Assembly (NCBI RefSeq): GCF_000230895.2
Contig: NC_016604.1
Span: 5,394,001 to 5,458,000, forward strand
Source of the DNA: Mycolicibacterium rhodesiae NBB3
GTDB lineage: Bacteria; Actinomycetota; Actinomycetes; Mycobacteriales; Mycobacteriaceae
Length of the DNA: 64,000 bases
Direction: 5' to 3'
Made by a program: the position numbers and the translations under genes. The notes beneath the pieces were generated by a model. The model was not told the DNA's origin. It searched no databases and saw only the letters and a list, made by a program, of their open reading frames with translations. This document shows, piece by piece, positions 7,666 through 17,154 of this stretch (position 1 is its first letter; every line of letters starts with the position of its first letter).

Positions 7666-8499
7666 CTGCCGCCAGCCCAGCGACGGCTCGACCAGCTCGA
7701 GTTCCAAGAGTTGCGCGTCGGACCGGCCGCCGATCAGATCCACACGCGCGTACAACAGCTCGGCCACGTCGATGCCGAGGTGCGCGGCCGCGGCCGCGAG
7801 TGCGGCGTGTCCGATGTCCCACAGCTCGAAATCCGGGTCGGCCGGTGCCAACGACTCCTCGGCGTAGGTGCCGGAGTCGTCAAAGGCCGGCCGATTGCCC
7901 GGTGACGGAAGGATCGGCCCCTTGGTGAATGCGTGCGACTGTCGACCGCCGAGGAAGACCAGCGCCGTCTCGCCCTGCTCGACCCGCCGGTCATAGGGCT
8001 GTATGAGAGCCGTCCGGCCATCGGCATGCAGCGCCAAGACGTGTCGACCGGCTGCGTCGCTGTCGGTGAACCGTTGTGCGCCAACGGATCCAGCGCCGAC
8101 CGCGGGTTTGACAACCACCTCGCCGTCCGGCACGCGCGCGCGCTCGCCGGGCGCGATGAACTGGCTGGGGACGATCGGCACCCCGGCCTTGGCGAGGTCG
8201 AGCAGGTAGGTCTTGTCCGTGTTCCACACGACCACCTCGGGCGCGTTGACGAGACTTCTGACTGTCGTCGTCCAGGCCAGGAACTCGTCGAGGCGTTCGA
8301 TGTAATCCCACGTCGCCCGCAGAATCACCAGATCCGCCTCCAGCGTTTCCGGGTCGTCCCAGGCCAGCCAGCGGGCGTGCAGCCCGCGCTTACGTAGCGC
8401 GGAGATCAGGTCCGCGTCGTCCCCGTCCCCCTCCGGTAATGCCTGGCAGCCCGCCAAGACGACGCGCGGATGGAAGACATCTGGGCGGGCGAGCTTCAT
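7561..8499 (-). CDS. ATP-grasp domain protein (Rv1455-like)
   Basis: This 312-residue cytosolic protein resembles glutathione synthetase/RimK-type ATP-grasp ligases. VVVKPAVGAGSVGAQRF (about residues 130-146) carries the nucleotide-binding Lys and Gly-rich loop, and LLYARVDLIGG and LELELVEPSLGW give the metal and substrate part. Acceptor and donor are unknown. I chose the ATG at 8499, with AAGG seven bases upstream, over an earlier in-frame start that would overlap the divergent qor gene. The C-terminal 105 bases overlap ctaA tail to tail. Confidence 0.7.
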   Translation of the reverse strand: MKLARPDVFHPRVVLAGCQALPEGDGDDADLISALRKRGLHARWLAWDDPETLEADLVILRATWDYIERLDEFLAWTTTVRSLVNAPEVVVWNTDKTYLLDLAKAGVPIVPSQFIAPGERARVPDGEVVVKPAVGAGSVGAQRFTDSDAAGRHVLALHADGRTALIQPYDRRVEQGETALVFLGGRQSHAFTKGPILPSPGNRPAFDDSGTYAEESLAPADPDFELWDIGHAALAAAAAHLGIDVAELLYARVDLIGGRSDAQLLELELVEPSLGWRQLDAATRARRQRDFVVALEGILERRGLGPLSHRRP

Positions 8500-8518
8500 A
8501 CCTTGGCAGGATAGAAGG

Positions 8519-9490
8519 ATGTACGTCATCGAAGTCGCCGAGACCGGCGGACCAGAAGTCCTGACCTACGTCGAGAAGCCGCAGCCGAGCCCGGGGCCCG
8601 GCGAGGTGCTGATCAAAGCCGAGGCGATCGGGGTGAACTTCCTCGACACCTATTTCCGCTCGGGGCAGTACCCGCGGGAAGTCCCCTTCGTCCTCGGTAA
8701 CGAGGTGTGCGGCACGGTCGAGGCCGTCGGCGACGAGGTCGCGGCGCTGTCGGTCGGCGACCGCGTTGTCACCGCGCAGGCGAATGGCGCATACGCCGAA
8801 TATGCCGTGGCCACAGCGGACTTCTGCGCCTACGTGCCCGACGGTGTCAGCTCCGACGTGGCCGCGGCGGCCCTGCTCAAGGGAATGACCGCCCACTATC
8901 TGATCAAGTCGACGTACCCGGTGCAGCAGGGCGACGCCGTTCTGGTGCACGCGGGCGCGGGAGGCGTCGGCTTGATACTGACGCAATGGGCCACCAGCCT
9001 GGCCGCCCGGGTGATCACCACGGTGTCCACCCCGGAGAAGGCCGAGCTGTCACGACAGGCCGGGGCCGTCGAGGTGCTCGACTACCCCGAGGATGCTGCC
9101 GATTTCGGGGCCAAGATCAAGGACCTCACCGACGGCGGAGTCGCGGTGGTCTACGACGGTGTCGGCGCGAACACGTTCGACGCCAGCCTCGCGAGCCTGG
9201 CCGTGCGCGGCACGCTGGCGCTGTTCGGTGCATCCAGCGGACCGGTGCCCGCGTTCGACCCGCAACGCCTCAACGCCTCCGGATCGCTGTTCCTCACCCG
9301 GCCGACACTCGTCCACTACACCCGTACCCCCGACGAGTTCGCTTGGCGTGCGGGAGAACTCCTCGATGCCATCGCCAGCGGGACGATCACGGTCACCGTC
9401 AGCGAGCGCTACCGCCTCCAGGACGCCGCGCAGGCCCACCGCGACCTGCAGGGCCGCAAGACCGTCGGTTCCGTCGTCCTGGTGCCCTAG
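8519..9490 (+). CDS. qor: NADPH:quinone oxidoreductase
   Basis: This 323-residue zinc-independent MDR enzyme corresponds to Rv1454c and reduces quinones with NADPH. VNFLDTYFRSGQYP is the classical quinone oxidoreductase signature, and the cofactor loop HAGAGGVG is at residues 144-151. GRKTVGSVVLVP at the C-terminus is typical. The ATG directly follows AGAAGG, too close for a standard ribosome-binding site, so translation may be leaderless. It is divergent from the ATP-grasp gene with only 19 bases between starts. Confidence 0.9.
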   Translation: MYVIEVAETGGPEVLTYVEKPQPSPGPGEVLIKAEAIGVNFLDTYFRSGQYPREVPFVLGNEVCGTVEAVGDEVAALSVGDRVVTAQANGAYAEYAVATADFCAYVPDGVSSDVAAAALLKGMTAHYLIKSTYPVQQGDAVLVHAGAGGVGLILTQWATSLAARVITTVSTPEKAELSRQAGAVEVLDYPEDAADFGAKIKDLTDGGVAVVYDGVGANTFDASLASLAVRGTLALFGASSGPVPAFDPQRLNASGSLFLTRPTLVHYTRTPDEFAWRAGELLDAIASGTITVTVSERYRLQDAAQAHRDLQGRKTVGSVVLVP

Positions 9491-9500
9491 AGCGGGCGGC

Positions 9501-10433
9501 TCAGACTGTGAACAGCGTCGGCAGCGCCAGGACCGAATCGATCGCCAGCGCAAGGAACACCACAGCGAGATAGTTGTTCGACTGCAGGAACAGCCGGAGC
9601 GGCTTGACAGGCTCGCCGCGACGCACCCCGCCGTAGAGCTGATGCGCCATCACCAAGAACCACGCCCCGGCCAGGATCGCGACGGACGCGTACAGCCAGC
9701 CGGTGGCCAGCGCGAGTGCAAGGGTGGCCGCCACCGTCAGCCAGGTGTAGACCAGGATCTGCTTGGTCACCTGTCGCTCGGTGGCCACCACGGGCAGCAT
9801 CGGCACCCCGGCCGCCGCGTAGTCCTCCTTGTAGCGCATCGCCAGCGCCCAGGTGTGCGGCGGCGTCCAGAAGAAGATGATCAAGAACATCACCAGCGCC
9901 GGCCACTGGATGGTCCCTGTGACCGCCGACCAGCCGATCATCACCGGCATGCAGCCCGCCGCGCCGCCCCACACCACGTTCTGCGTCGTACGGCGCTTGA
10001 GCAGCAGCGTGTAGACCAGTACGTAGAATGCGATCGTCGCTGCGGCGAGGTGAGCCGAGAGCATGTTCGTCGTCCACCACAGCCAGAAGAACGAGGCGAC
10101 CGACAGCGCGAGGCCGAACACCAGCGCATGGCTGCGCGGGACGATGTCGCGCGCCAACGGCCTACGCTCGGTGCGCTTCATCTTCTTGTCGATGTCAGCG
10201 TCGGCCACACAGTTCAAGGTGTTCGCGCCCGCCGCCGCCAGCAGCCCGCCGACCAGCGTGTTCAGGATCAGCAACGGATCCACCGTGCCGCGGTGCGCGA
10301 GCAGCATGGCGGGAATCGTGGTGACGAGCAGCAGTTCGATGACGCGCGGCTTCGTCAACGAGAGGTAGCCCAACAGCGTGGTCCGCACCCGACCGTGCAC
10401 CCCGGCGGGGAGCTGGCTCTCGCGAATGTCCAC
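9501..10433 (-). CDS. ctaB: Protohaem IX farnesyltransferase (haem O synthase)
   Basis: This 310-residue polytopic prenyltransferase of the UbiA superfamily converts haem B to haem O, the substrate of CtaA. Both Asp motifs are visible: NTLNCVADADIDKKMKRT near residues 75-92, and YKEDYAAAGVPMLP in the C-terminal half. The GTG at 10433 follows AAGGAG by nine bases and gives the N-terminus expected from Rv1451; the open frame continues upstream without homology. Convergent with qor; divergent from the tkt operon. Confidence 0.92.
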   Translation of the reverse strand: MDIRESQLPAGVHGRVRTTLLGYLSLTKPRVIELLLVTTIPAMLLAHRGTVDPLLILNTLVGGLLAAAGANTLNCVADADIDKKMKRTERRPLARDIVPRSHALVFGLALSVASFFWLWWTTNMLSAHLAAATIAFYVLVYTLLLKRRTTQNVVWGGAAGCMPVMIGWSAVTGTIQWPALVMFLIIFFWTPPHTWALAMRYKEDYAAAGVPMLPVVATERQVTKQILVYTWLTVAATLALALATGWLYASVAILAGAWFLVMAHQLYGGVRRGEPVKPLRLFLQSNNYLAVVFLALAIDSVLALPTLFTV

Positions 10434-10469
10434 GCAGTAACTCCTTGAAATGGCTGCAGCGCGCGCGGC

Positions 10470-10492
10470 GTCTACTACAGAGGATGGTAGAC
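10470..10492. promoter_or_regulatory. Inverted repeat with CTACTACAG half-site upstream of ctaB
   Basis: GTCTAC at 10470-10475 and GTAGAC at 10487-10492 form 6-base arms. Within it, CTACTACAG at 10472-10480 is identical to 6614-6622 in front of ctaA. The position, 37-59 bases upstream of the ctaB GTG, suits control of ctaB. Confidence 0.4.
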
Positions 10493-10611
10493 CGCTGCTG
10501 AACGGCCGCCTAATCGTCCCCCAAGCGGCCTGCAAGGGATGACGATCCCGCACTAGGGTGTTTGAGGAGGCAGCTTTGCCGAGCTCACCCGTCGACCAGG
10601 AGAGGGCGCCT

Positions 10612-12705
10612 GTGACCACGCTCGAAGAGATTTCCACCCTTACCCGTCCCCATCACCCCGATGATTGGGCCGATGTGGACTCGGTGGCGGTCGACACCGT
10701 TCGCGTGCTGGCCGCCGACGCGGTGCAGAAGGTGGGCAACGGGCACCCCGGTACGGCGATGAGCCTGGCACCGCTGGCGTACACGTTGTTCCAGCGCCAG
10801 ATGCGCCACGACCCCAGCGACGTGCACTGGCTGGGCCGCGATCGCTTCGTGCTGTCCTGCGGGCACTCGAGCCTCACGCTGTACATCCAGCTGTACCTCG
10901 GCGGTTTCGGCCTGGAGCTGTCCGACATCGAGTCGCTGCGGACGTGGAAATCCAAGACGCCCGGCCATCCCGAGTTCCGTCATACCAAGGGCGTGGAGAT
11001 CACGACCGGGCCGCTGGGTCAGGGCCTGGCCTCGGCGGTCGGCATGGCGATGGCATCGCGCTACGAGCGCGGCCTGTTCGACCCCGACCCGGCGTGGGGT
11101 GAGAGCCCGTTCGACCACTACATCTACGTCATCGCCTCCGACGGTGACATCGAGGAAGGCGTGACGAGCGAGGCGTCGTCGCTGGCGGGCACTCAGCAGC
11201 TCGGCAATCTCATCGTGTTCTACGACCACAACCAGATCTCGATCGAGCACGACACGAATATCGCCCTTTCCGAGGATGTTCCGGCCCGCTATCGCGCCTA
11301 CGGCTGGCACGTCCAGGAGGTCGAGGGCGGTGAGAACGTCGTCGGTATCGAGCAAGCCATCGAAGAGGCGAAGAAGGTCACCGACAAGCCGTCGTTCATC
11401 TCGGTGCGGACGATCATCGGCTACCCCGCGCCCACCAAGATGAACACCGGCGGGGTGCACGGTTCGGCGCTCGGTGACGAAGAGGTCGCGGCCACCAAGA
11501 AGGTGCTGGGCTTCGATCCCGATAAGACGTTCGAGGTGCGGCCGGAGGTCATCGAGCACACCCGCAAACTGGTGGAACGCGGCAAGGAGGCCCACGAGAA
11601 GTGGCAGCCCACCTTCGACGCCTGGGCCGAGCGCGAACCGGAGCGCAAGAAGCTGCTGGATCGGCTGACCGCCGAGGAGCTGCCCGAGGGCTGGGACGCG
11701 GACCTGACGTACTGGGAGCCCGGCTCCAAGGCCGTGGCCACCCGCGCGGCCTTCGGCCAGGTGCTCAACGACGTGGCACCGAAGCTGCCGGAACTGTGGG
11801 GCGGCTCGGCCGACCTCGCAGGCAGCAACAACACGACGATCAAGGACGTCAAATCCTTTGGGCCGCCGTCGATCTCGACCGACGACTTCAGCGCCGACTG
11901 GTACGGCCGGGTGCTGCACTTCGGCATTCGCGAACACGCGATGGGCTCGATTCTGTCCGGCATCGTGCTGCACGGGCCGACCCGCGCGTTCGGCGGAACG
12001 TTCCTGCAGTTCTCCGACTACATGCGCCCCGCGGTCCGGCTGGCGTCCCTGATGGACATCGACACCATCTACATCTGGACTCACGACTCGATCGGTCTCG
12101 GCGAGGACGGGCCCACGCATCAGCCGATCGAGCACCTCGCGGCGCTGCGGGCGATCCCGAACCTGTCGGTGGTGCGCCCCGGCGATCCCAACGAGACGGC
12201 ATACGCGTGGCGCAGCATCCTGGCACGCGGTAACGGCAGCGGTCCGGTCGGTTTCATTCTCACCCGTCAGGGCATTCCAGTACTGGAAGGCACCAGCGCC
12301 GAGGGTGTCGAAAAGGGTGGTTACGTGCTCGGCGGCGGTAATCCCGCCGACGACGCCGACGTGATCATCATCGGCACCGGTTCGGAGCTGCAACTGGCGG
12401 TGGAAGCGAAGAAACTGTTGGCCGAAAAGGACATCACGGCATACGTCGTGTCGATGCCGTGCGTCGAGTGGTTCGAATCGCAGCCGAAGGAGTACCGCGA
12501 TTCGGTTCTCCCCCCAACGGTTTCGGCGCGTGTTGCGGTGGAAGCGGCTGTCGCGCAGAGCTGGTACAAGCTGGTCGGTGACACCGGCGAGATCGTCTCG
12601 ATCGAGCATTACGGCGAATCGGCGGACGACAAGACGCTGTTCCGCGAGTTCGGCTTCACCCCCGAGGCCGTCGCGGCTGCCGCCGAGCGATCCATAGACA
12701 ACTGA
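10612..12705 (+). CDS. tkt: Transketolase
   Basis: This 697-residue thiamine-diphosphate enzyme moves two-carbon units in the pentose phosphate pathway (Rv1449c equivalent). It has NGHPGTAMS with a catalytic His, GPLGQGLA and a TPP motif at SDGDIEEGVTSEAS, then HDSIGLGEDGPTHQP in the pyrimidine-binding domain. I chose the GTG at 10612 (TTLEEISTL, preceded by AGGAGAG) to match the M. tuberculosis N-terminus. A TTG at 10576 with a better GAGGAGG Shine-Dalgarno would add 12 residues, so the start is not certain. First gene of tkt-tal-zwf-opcA-pgl. A TAGGGT at 10554-10559 is a possible -10. Confidence 0.95.
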   Translation: MTTLEEISTLTRPHHPDDWADVDSVAVDTVRVLAADAVQKVGNGHPGTAMSLAPLAYTLFQRQMRHDPSDVHWLGRDRFVLSCGHSSLTLYIQLYLGGFGLELSDIESLRTWKSKTPGHPEFRHTKGVEITTGPLGQGLASAVGMAMASRYERGLFDPDPAWGESPFDHYIYVIASDGDIEEGVTSEASSLAGTQQLGNLIVFYDHNQISIEHDTNIALSEDVPARYRAYGWHVQEVEGGENVVGIEQAIEEAKKVTDKPSFISVRTIIGYPAPTKMNTGGVHGSALGDEEVAATKKVLGFDPDKTFEVRPEVIEHTRKLVERGKEAHEKWQPTFDAWAEREPERKKLLDRLTAEELPEGWDADLTYWEPGSKAVATRAAFGQVLNDVAPKLPELWGGSADLAGSNNTTIKDVKSFGPPSISTDDFSADWYGRVLHFGIREHAMGSILSGIVLHGPTRAFGGTFLQFSDYMRPAVRLASLMDIDTIYIWTHDSIGLGEDGPTHQPIEHLAALRAIPNLSVVRPGDPNETAYAWRSILARGNGSGPVGFILTRQGIPVLEGTSAEGVEKGGYVLGGGNPADDADVIIIGTGSELQLAVEAKKLLAEKDITAYVVSMPCVEWFESQPKEYRDSVLPPTVSARVAVEAAVAQSWYKLVGDTGEIVSIEHYGESADDKTLFREFGFTPEAVAAAAERSIDN

Positions 12706-12753
12706 CCGTTCAACGGTCGACGACAACTAGCACTCAAAGAGAAGGGCAACACA

Positions 12754-13884
12754 ATGACGCAGAATCAGAATCTGGCCGCCCTGTCCGCCGCAGGGGTCTC
12801 GGTCTGGCTTGACGACCTCTCGCGCGAACGGTTGCAGACCGGCAATCTGCAGGAGCTCATCGACACCAAGTCGGTCGTCGGAGTGACCACGAACCCGTCG
12901 ATCTTCCAGGCGGCTCTGTCGAAGGGCGACTCATACGACGGTCAGGTCAAAGAGTTGGCCGAGCGCGGCGCCGACGTCGATGCGACGATCCGCACCGTCA
13001 CCACCGACGACGTGCGTAATGCCTGCGACGTGCTGGCCAAGCAGTACGAGCTGTCCGACGGTGTCGACGGCCGCGTGTCGATCGAAGTCGATCCGCGCCT
13101 CGCACACGACACCGACAAGACGATCCTGCAGGCCATCGAGCTGTGGAAGATCGTCGACCGGCCCAACCTGCTGATCAAGATCCCCGCAACCGAAGCCGGC
13201 ATCCCAGCCATCGCTTCCGTTCTCGCCGAAGGCATTTCGGTCAACGTCACGCTGATCTTCTCTGTCGAGCGCCACCGCATGGTGATGGACGCCTACCTGA
13301 AGGGGCTGGAGAAGGCCAAGGACGCGGGTCACGACATCTCCAAGATCCACTCCGTCGCATCGTTTTTCGTGTCCCGTGTGGATACCGAGATCGACAAGCG
13401 CTTGGAGAAGATCGGCTCTGACGAAGCGCTGAAGCTGCGCGGAAAGGCCGGCGTCGCCAACGCGCATCTGGCCTATGCGGCCTACGAAGAGGTGTTCGTC
13501 GGCGGCTCGCGCTTCGAGGCGCTGAAGGCCGACGGCGCACGCGTGCAGCGGCCGCTGTGGGCGTCGACCGGCGTCAAGAACGAGGACTACTCCGACACCC
13601 TGTACGTGACCGAGTTGGTTGCCCCGAACACGGTCAACACCATGCCGGAGAAGACGATGGACGCGGTCGCCGACCACGGCGTCATCACCGGAGACACCGT
13701 CACCGGCAAGGCCGAAGAGGCGCAGGGCGTCTTCGACAAGCTCGACGCTGTCGGGATCGACCTACCCGATGTCTTCAGGCTCCTCGAGGACGAGGGTGTC
13801 GAGAAGTTCGAGAAGTCCTGGCAGGAGTTGCTGGACGCCACGCAGGAACAGCTCGACAGCAACAAGCCATCAGCCAAGAAATGA
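12754..13884 (+). CDS. tal: Transaldolase
   Basis: This 376-residue cytosolic TIM-barrel enzyme transfers dihydroxyacetone units between sedoheptulose-7-phosphate and glyceraldehyde-3-phosphate. VGVTTNPSIFQ near residue 43 and LLIKIPATEAG with the Schiff-base Lys are clear transaldolase signatures, and PLWASTGVKN follows. The ATG is preceded by AGAGAAGGG. It is 48 bases after tkt, and its TGA overlaps the zwf ATG (ATGA), so the two are coupled. Confidence 0.95.
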   Translation: MTQNQNLAALSAAGVSVWLDDLSRERLQTGNLQELIDTKSVVGVTTNPSIFQAALSKGDSYDGQVKELAERGADVDATIRTVTTDDVRNACDVLAKQYELSDGVDGRVSIEVDPRLAHDTDKTILQAIELWKIVDRPNLLIKIPATEAGIPAIASVLAEGISVNVTLIFSVERHRMVMDAYLKGLEKAKDAGHDISKIHSVASFFVSRVDTEIDKRLEKIGSDEALKLRGKAGVANAHLAYAAYEEVFVGGSRFEALKADGARVQRPLWASTGVKNEDYSDTLYVTELVAPNTVNTMPEKTMDAVADHGVITGDTVTGKAEEAQGVFDKLDAVGIDLPDVFRLLEDEGVEKFEKSWQELLDATQEQLDSNKPSAKK

Positions 13885-15407
13885 CGGCATGGCGTAATCC
13901 GCTGCGCGACAAGCGCGATAAGCGGATGCCCCATATCCCGGGTCCGTGCGTCGTGGTCATCTTCGGCGTTACGGGGGACCTTGCACGCAAAAAGGTGATG
14001 CCGGCGATCTACGACCTGGCCAATCGCGGCTTGCTGCCCGCCAACTTTGCGCTTGTCGGGTTCGCCCGGCGGGATTGGTCGGACGAGGATTTCGCGAAAC
14101 TGGTGTTCGACTCGGTGAAGGATCACGCTCGCACGCCCTTTCGCCAGGAGGTCTGGGATCGGCTCGCCGAGGGAATCCGCTTCGTGCAGGGCACCTTTGA
14201 CGACGACAAGGGCTACGAACGGTTGGCCGAGTCACTCGACAAGCTCGATGCCGAACGTGGGACCGGAGGCAATCACGCCTTCTACCTGTCGATCCCGCCC
14301 AACGCCTTCCCCGTTGTCTGCGAACAGCTGAAGAAGTCCGGGCTGGCGGAAAAGCCCGAGGGTTCGTGGAGCAGGGTGGTCATCGAGAAGCCGTTCGGCC
14401 ACGACCTGCAGAGCGCACAGGAGCTCAATGGTGTGGTCAACAGCATCTTCCCCGAGGAATCGGTGTTCCGCATAGACCACTACCTCGGCAAGGAGACCGT
14501 CCAGAACATCCTGGCACTGCGCTTCGCGAACGAGCTGTACGAACCGATCTGGAACAACAACTACGTCGACAGCGTCCAGATCACGATGGCCGAGGACATC
14601 GGGCTTGGCGGGCGCGGTGGCTATTACGACGGTGTCGGTGCCGCCCGCGACGTCATCCAGAATCACCTGCTGCAGCTGATGGCGCTCACAGCCATGGAGG
14701 AACCCGTCAACTTCGGGCCGGGTGATCTGCAGGCTGAGAAGATCAAGGTGCTGTCCGCCACGCAGGTCATGCAGCCGCTTGATCAGACCACCGCGCGCGG
14801 ACAGTACGCAGCGGGATGGCAGGGCAGCGAGAAGGTCGTCGGTCTGCTCGAAGAGGAGGGGTTTTCGAAGGACTCGACCACCGAGACCTATGCCGCCATT
14901 GCGCTGGAGATCGACACTCGGCGGTGGGCGGGCGTGCCGTTCTTCCTTCGCACTGGAAAACGGTTGGGCCGCAGGGTCACCGAGATCGCCTTGATTTTCA
15001 AGAGGGCTCCGCATCTGCCGTTCGACAAGACGATGACCGAGGAACTCGGCCAGAACGCGTTGGTCATCCGGGTGCAACCCGACGAGGGGATCACCACGCG
15101 GTTCGGTTCCAAGGTGCCTGGCAGCGCCATGGAGGTCCGCGATGTGAACATGGACTTCTCCTACGGGTCCGCTTTCGCCGACGACTCCCCCGAGGCCTAT
15201 GAGCGACTCATCCTCGATGTGCTGCTTGGCGAGCCGTCGCTGTTTCCAGTCAACCGCGAGGTCGAATTCTCTTGGGAGATACTCGATCCGGTGCTGGACT
15301 ATTGGGCGTCACACGGTAAGCCGCAGGCCTACGAATCCGGCACGTGGGGGCCCGAATCGGCCGACGAGATGCTGCACCGCATGGGCCGGGAATGGAGGCG
15401 GCCGTAA
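13881..15407 (+). CDS. zwf: Glucose-6-phosphate 1-dehydrogenase
   Basis: This 508-residue enzyme oxidises glucose-6-phosphate with NADP and feeds the oxidative pentose phosphate branch. The N-terminal Rossmann loop is VIFGVTGDLARKKVMPA, and RIDHYLGKETVQN is the active-site signature with substrate-binding Lys and His. Length matches M. tuberculosis Zwf2. ATGA overlap with tal; its TAA shares one base with the opcA ATG (TAATG). Activity in actinobacteria depends on OpcA, encoded next. Confidence 0.95.
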   Translation: MTAWRNPLRDKRDKRMPHIPGPCVVVIFGVTGDLARKKVMPAIYDLANRGLLPANFALVGFARRDWSDEDFAKLVFDSVKDHARTPFRQEVWDRLAEGIRFVQGTFDDDKGYERLAESLDKLDAERGTGGNHAFYLSIPPNAFPVVCEQLKKSGLAEKPEGSWSRVVIEKPFGHDLQSAQELNGVVNSIFPEESVFRIDHYLGKETVQNILALRFANELYEPIWNNNYVDSVQITMAEDIGLGGRGGYYDGVGAARDVIQNHLLQLMALTAMEEPVNFGPGDLQAEKIKVLSATQVMQPLDQTTARGQYAAGWQGSEKVVGLLEEEGFSKDSTTETYAAIALEIDTRRWAGVPFFLRTGKRLGRRVTEIALIFKRAPHLPFDKTMTEELGQNALVIRVQPDEGITTRFGSKVPGSAMEVRDVNMDFSYGSAFADDSPEAYERLILDVLLGEPSLFPVNREVEFSWEILDPVLDYWASHGKPQAYESGTWGPESADEMLHRMGREWRRP

Positions 15408-16318
15408 TGATCGTCGACTTGCCTGACACCAACACCAACGACATCAACAAGAAGATCACCGGCCTTCGCGAAGAGGGTGGCGCAATCACGCTGAGCCGGG
15501 TCCTCACGCTCGTGATCTCGCTGCATACCGATGACCTGCTCGAGGATTCGATCGAGGCGGCCACCTTCGCCAGCCGTGAGCACCCGTGCCGGGTGATCGT
15601 CGTGGTCGCGGGCGATCGTGATGCCACAGAAGCGCGCCTGGACGCTCAGCTGCGGGTCGGCGCCGACGCAGGCGCGGGCGAAGTCGTCGCGCTGCATCTG
15701 CACGGCGAGATGGCCGACCACGCCAACAGCGTGGTACTGCCCTTTCTGCTACCGGACACTCCGGTGGTGGCGTGGTGGCCGGCCGGCGGGCCCGATGATC
15801 CGTCGCGGGACCCCTTGGGGCAGTTGGCGGTTCGACGAATCACCAATGCGACCGATTGCGCCGATCCGATGGCGGCGATCAAGGGTCGGCTGGCAGGCTA
15901 TACCGCCGGGGACACCGATCTGGCATGGGCGCGCATCACCTACTGGCGCGCACTGCTGACGGCGGCACTCGATCAGCCGCCTTTCGAGCCCGTCACCTCG
16001 GCAGTGGTGTCCGGACTGCACGATGAGCCGTCGCTCGACGTCCTCGCCGGGTGGCTGGCCGCCCGGATCGACGGTCCGGTGCAGCGGAAGGTCGGCGATC
16101 TGAAGGTGGAGCTCATCCGCAGCAGCGAGACGATCACGCTGCGCAGGCCGCAGACCGGTGTGACGGCGACGATCAGCAGGACCGACAAACCGGACTCGCT
16201 TGTCCCGCTGGGCCGCCGAGATGCGAAGGAGTGCCTCGCCGAGGATCTGCGCAGACTCGACGCCGACGAGATCTATCACGAGGCGCTGAAGGGAATCGAG
16301 AAGGTGCAGTACGTATGA
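15407..16318 (+). CDS. opcA: G6PDH assembly protein OpcA
   Basis: This 303-residue OpcA-family protein activates or assembles glucose-6-phosphate dehydrogenase and links it to redox control. It is placed exactly between zwf and pgl, as in other actinobacteria and cyanobacteria. Family features include the PDTPVVAWWPAGGPDDPSRDPLG stretch, present here in two shorter pieces, and a basic C-terminal region. ATG 15407 overlaps the zwf stop by one base, and its stop overlaps the pgl ATG. Confidence 0.92.
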   Translation: MIVDLPDTNTNDINKKITGLREEGGAITLSRVLTLVISLHTDDLLEDSIEAATFASREHPCRVIVVVAGDRDATEARLDAQLRVGADAGAGEVVALHLHGEMADHANSVVLPFLLPDTPVVAWWPAGGPDDPSRDPLGQLAVRRITNATDCADPMAAIKGRLAGYTAGDTDLAWARITYWRALLTAALDQPPFEPVTSAVVSGLHDEPSLDVLAGWLAARIDGPVQRKVGDLKVELIRSSETITLRRPQTGVTATISRTDKPDSLVPLGRRDAKECLAEDLRRLDADEIYHEALKGIEKVQYV

Positions 16319-17049
16319 GCACTGTCGTCGAGAAGTACCCGGACACAGACGCTTTGGTGGTCGGTGCCGGAGACCGGCTCGTCGCCGCGATCACCGGGGC
16401 GATCGACAAGCGAGGCCGCGCACTCATCGTGCTCACCGGGGGCGGCACAGGGACCGGGCTGCTCAAGCGGGTTCGCGAACAGGCCGACGGGATCGACTGG
16501 TCGAAGGTCCACTTGTACTGGGGCGACGATCGTTTCGTGCCTGCTGACGACGACGAACGCAACGAGAAACAGGCCCGTCAGGCGCTGATCGACCACGTCG
16601 ACATCCCTGCGGCCAATGTCCATGCCATGGCGCCCAGTGGCGGCGAGTTCGGAGACGACCTGGACGCGGCCGCGCAAGCGTACGAGCAAGTGCTTGCCGC
16701 GGATGCCGACGACGGCTCGATACCGGATTTTGACGTCCACCTGCTGGGCATGGGCGGTGAGGGCCACATCAACTCGCTGTTCCCGGACACGCCGGCCGTG
16801 AAGGAAACCAGCCGGACGGTGATCGGCGTGACCGACTCCCCCAAACCGCCGCCGCGACGAATCACGTTGACGCTGCCCGCTGTCCAGCGGTCGCGCGAGG
16901 TGTGGTTGGTGGTCTCCGGTGAGGGCAAGGCCGACGCGGTCGCCGCGGCGATCGGAGGCGCCAACCCTGTCGACGTGCCTGCCGCCGGCGGCGTCGGTCG
17001 CGAAGCGACGGTGTGGCTACTCGACGAGGCCGCTGCTTCCAAGCTCTAG
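16315..17049 (+). CDS. pgl: 6-phosphogluconolactonase
   Basis: This 244-residue enzyme of the SOL/DevB family hydrolyses 6-phosphogluconolactone, the step after zwf. LTGGGTGTGLL (residues 40-50) binds phosphate, VHLYWGDDRFVP and LLGMGGEGHINSLFP are family signatures, and the His in GEGH is a likely catalytic residue. Start ATGA overlap with opcA. It is the last gene of the operon; the next gene is convergent after 105 bases. Confidence 0.93.
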   Translation: MSTVVEKYPDTDALVVGAGDRLVAAITGAIDKRGRALIVLTGGGTGTGLLKRVREQADGIDWSKVHLYWGDDRFVPADDDERNEKQARQALIDHVDIPAANVHAMAPSGGEFGDDLDAAAQAYEQVLAADADDGSIPDFDVHLLGMGGEGHINSLFPDTPAVKETSRTVIGVTDSPKPPPRRITLTLPAVQRSREVWLVVSGEGKADAVAAAIGGANPVDVPAAGGVGREATVWLLDEAAASKL

Positions 17050-17154
17050 CCGCGCGTCTACACCATTTGCACCGTTTGGTGCTCACGAGAGCATCCGGCA
17101 GGTCGTCCAGCACCTCCGGTCCGGCGTCGACTAGCTGGGTGCGCCCATGACCCG

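Noticed and set aside
10585..12726. A 713-codon open frame on the minus strand opposite tkt
   Set aside because: It mirrors the G/C wobble pattern of transketolase and shows no recognisable domain.
17050..17154. Terminator between convergent pgl and the secreted barrel gene
   Set aside because: CACCA/TGGTG and GCTC/GAGC pairs are short, with no U-tract; not convincing as a terminator.
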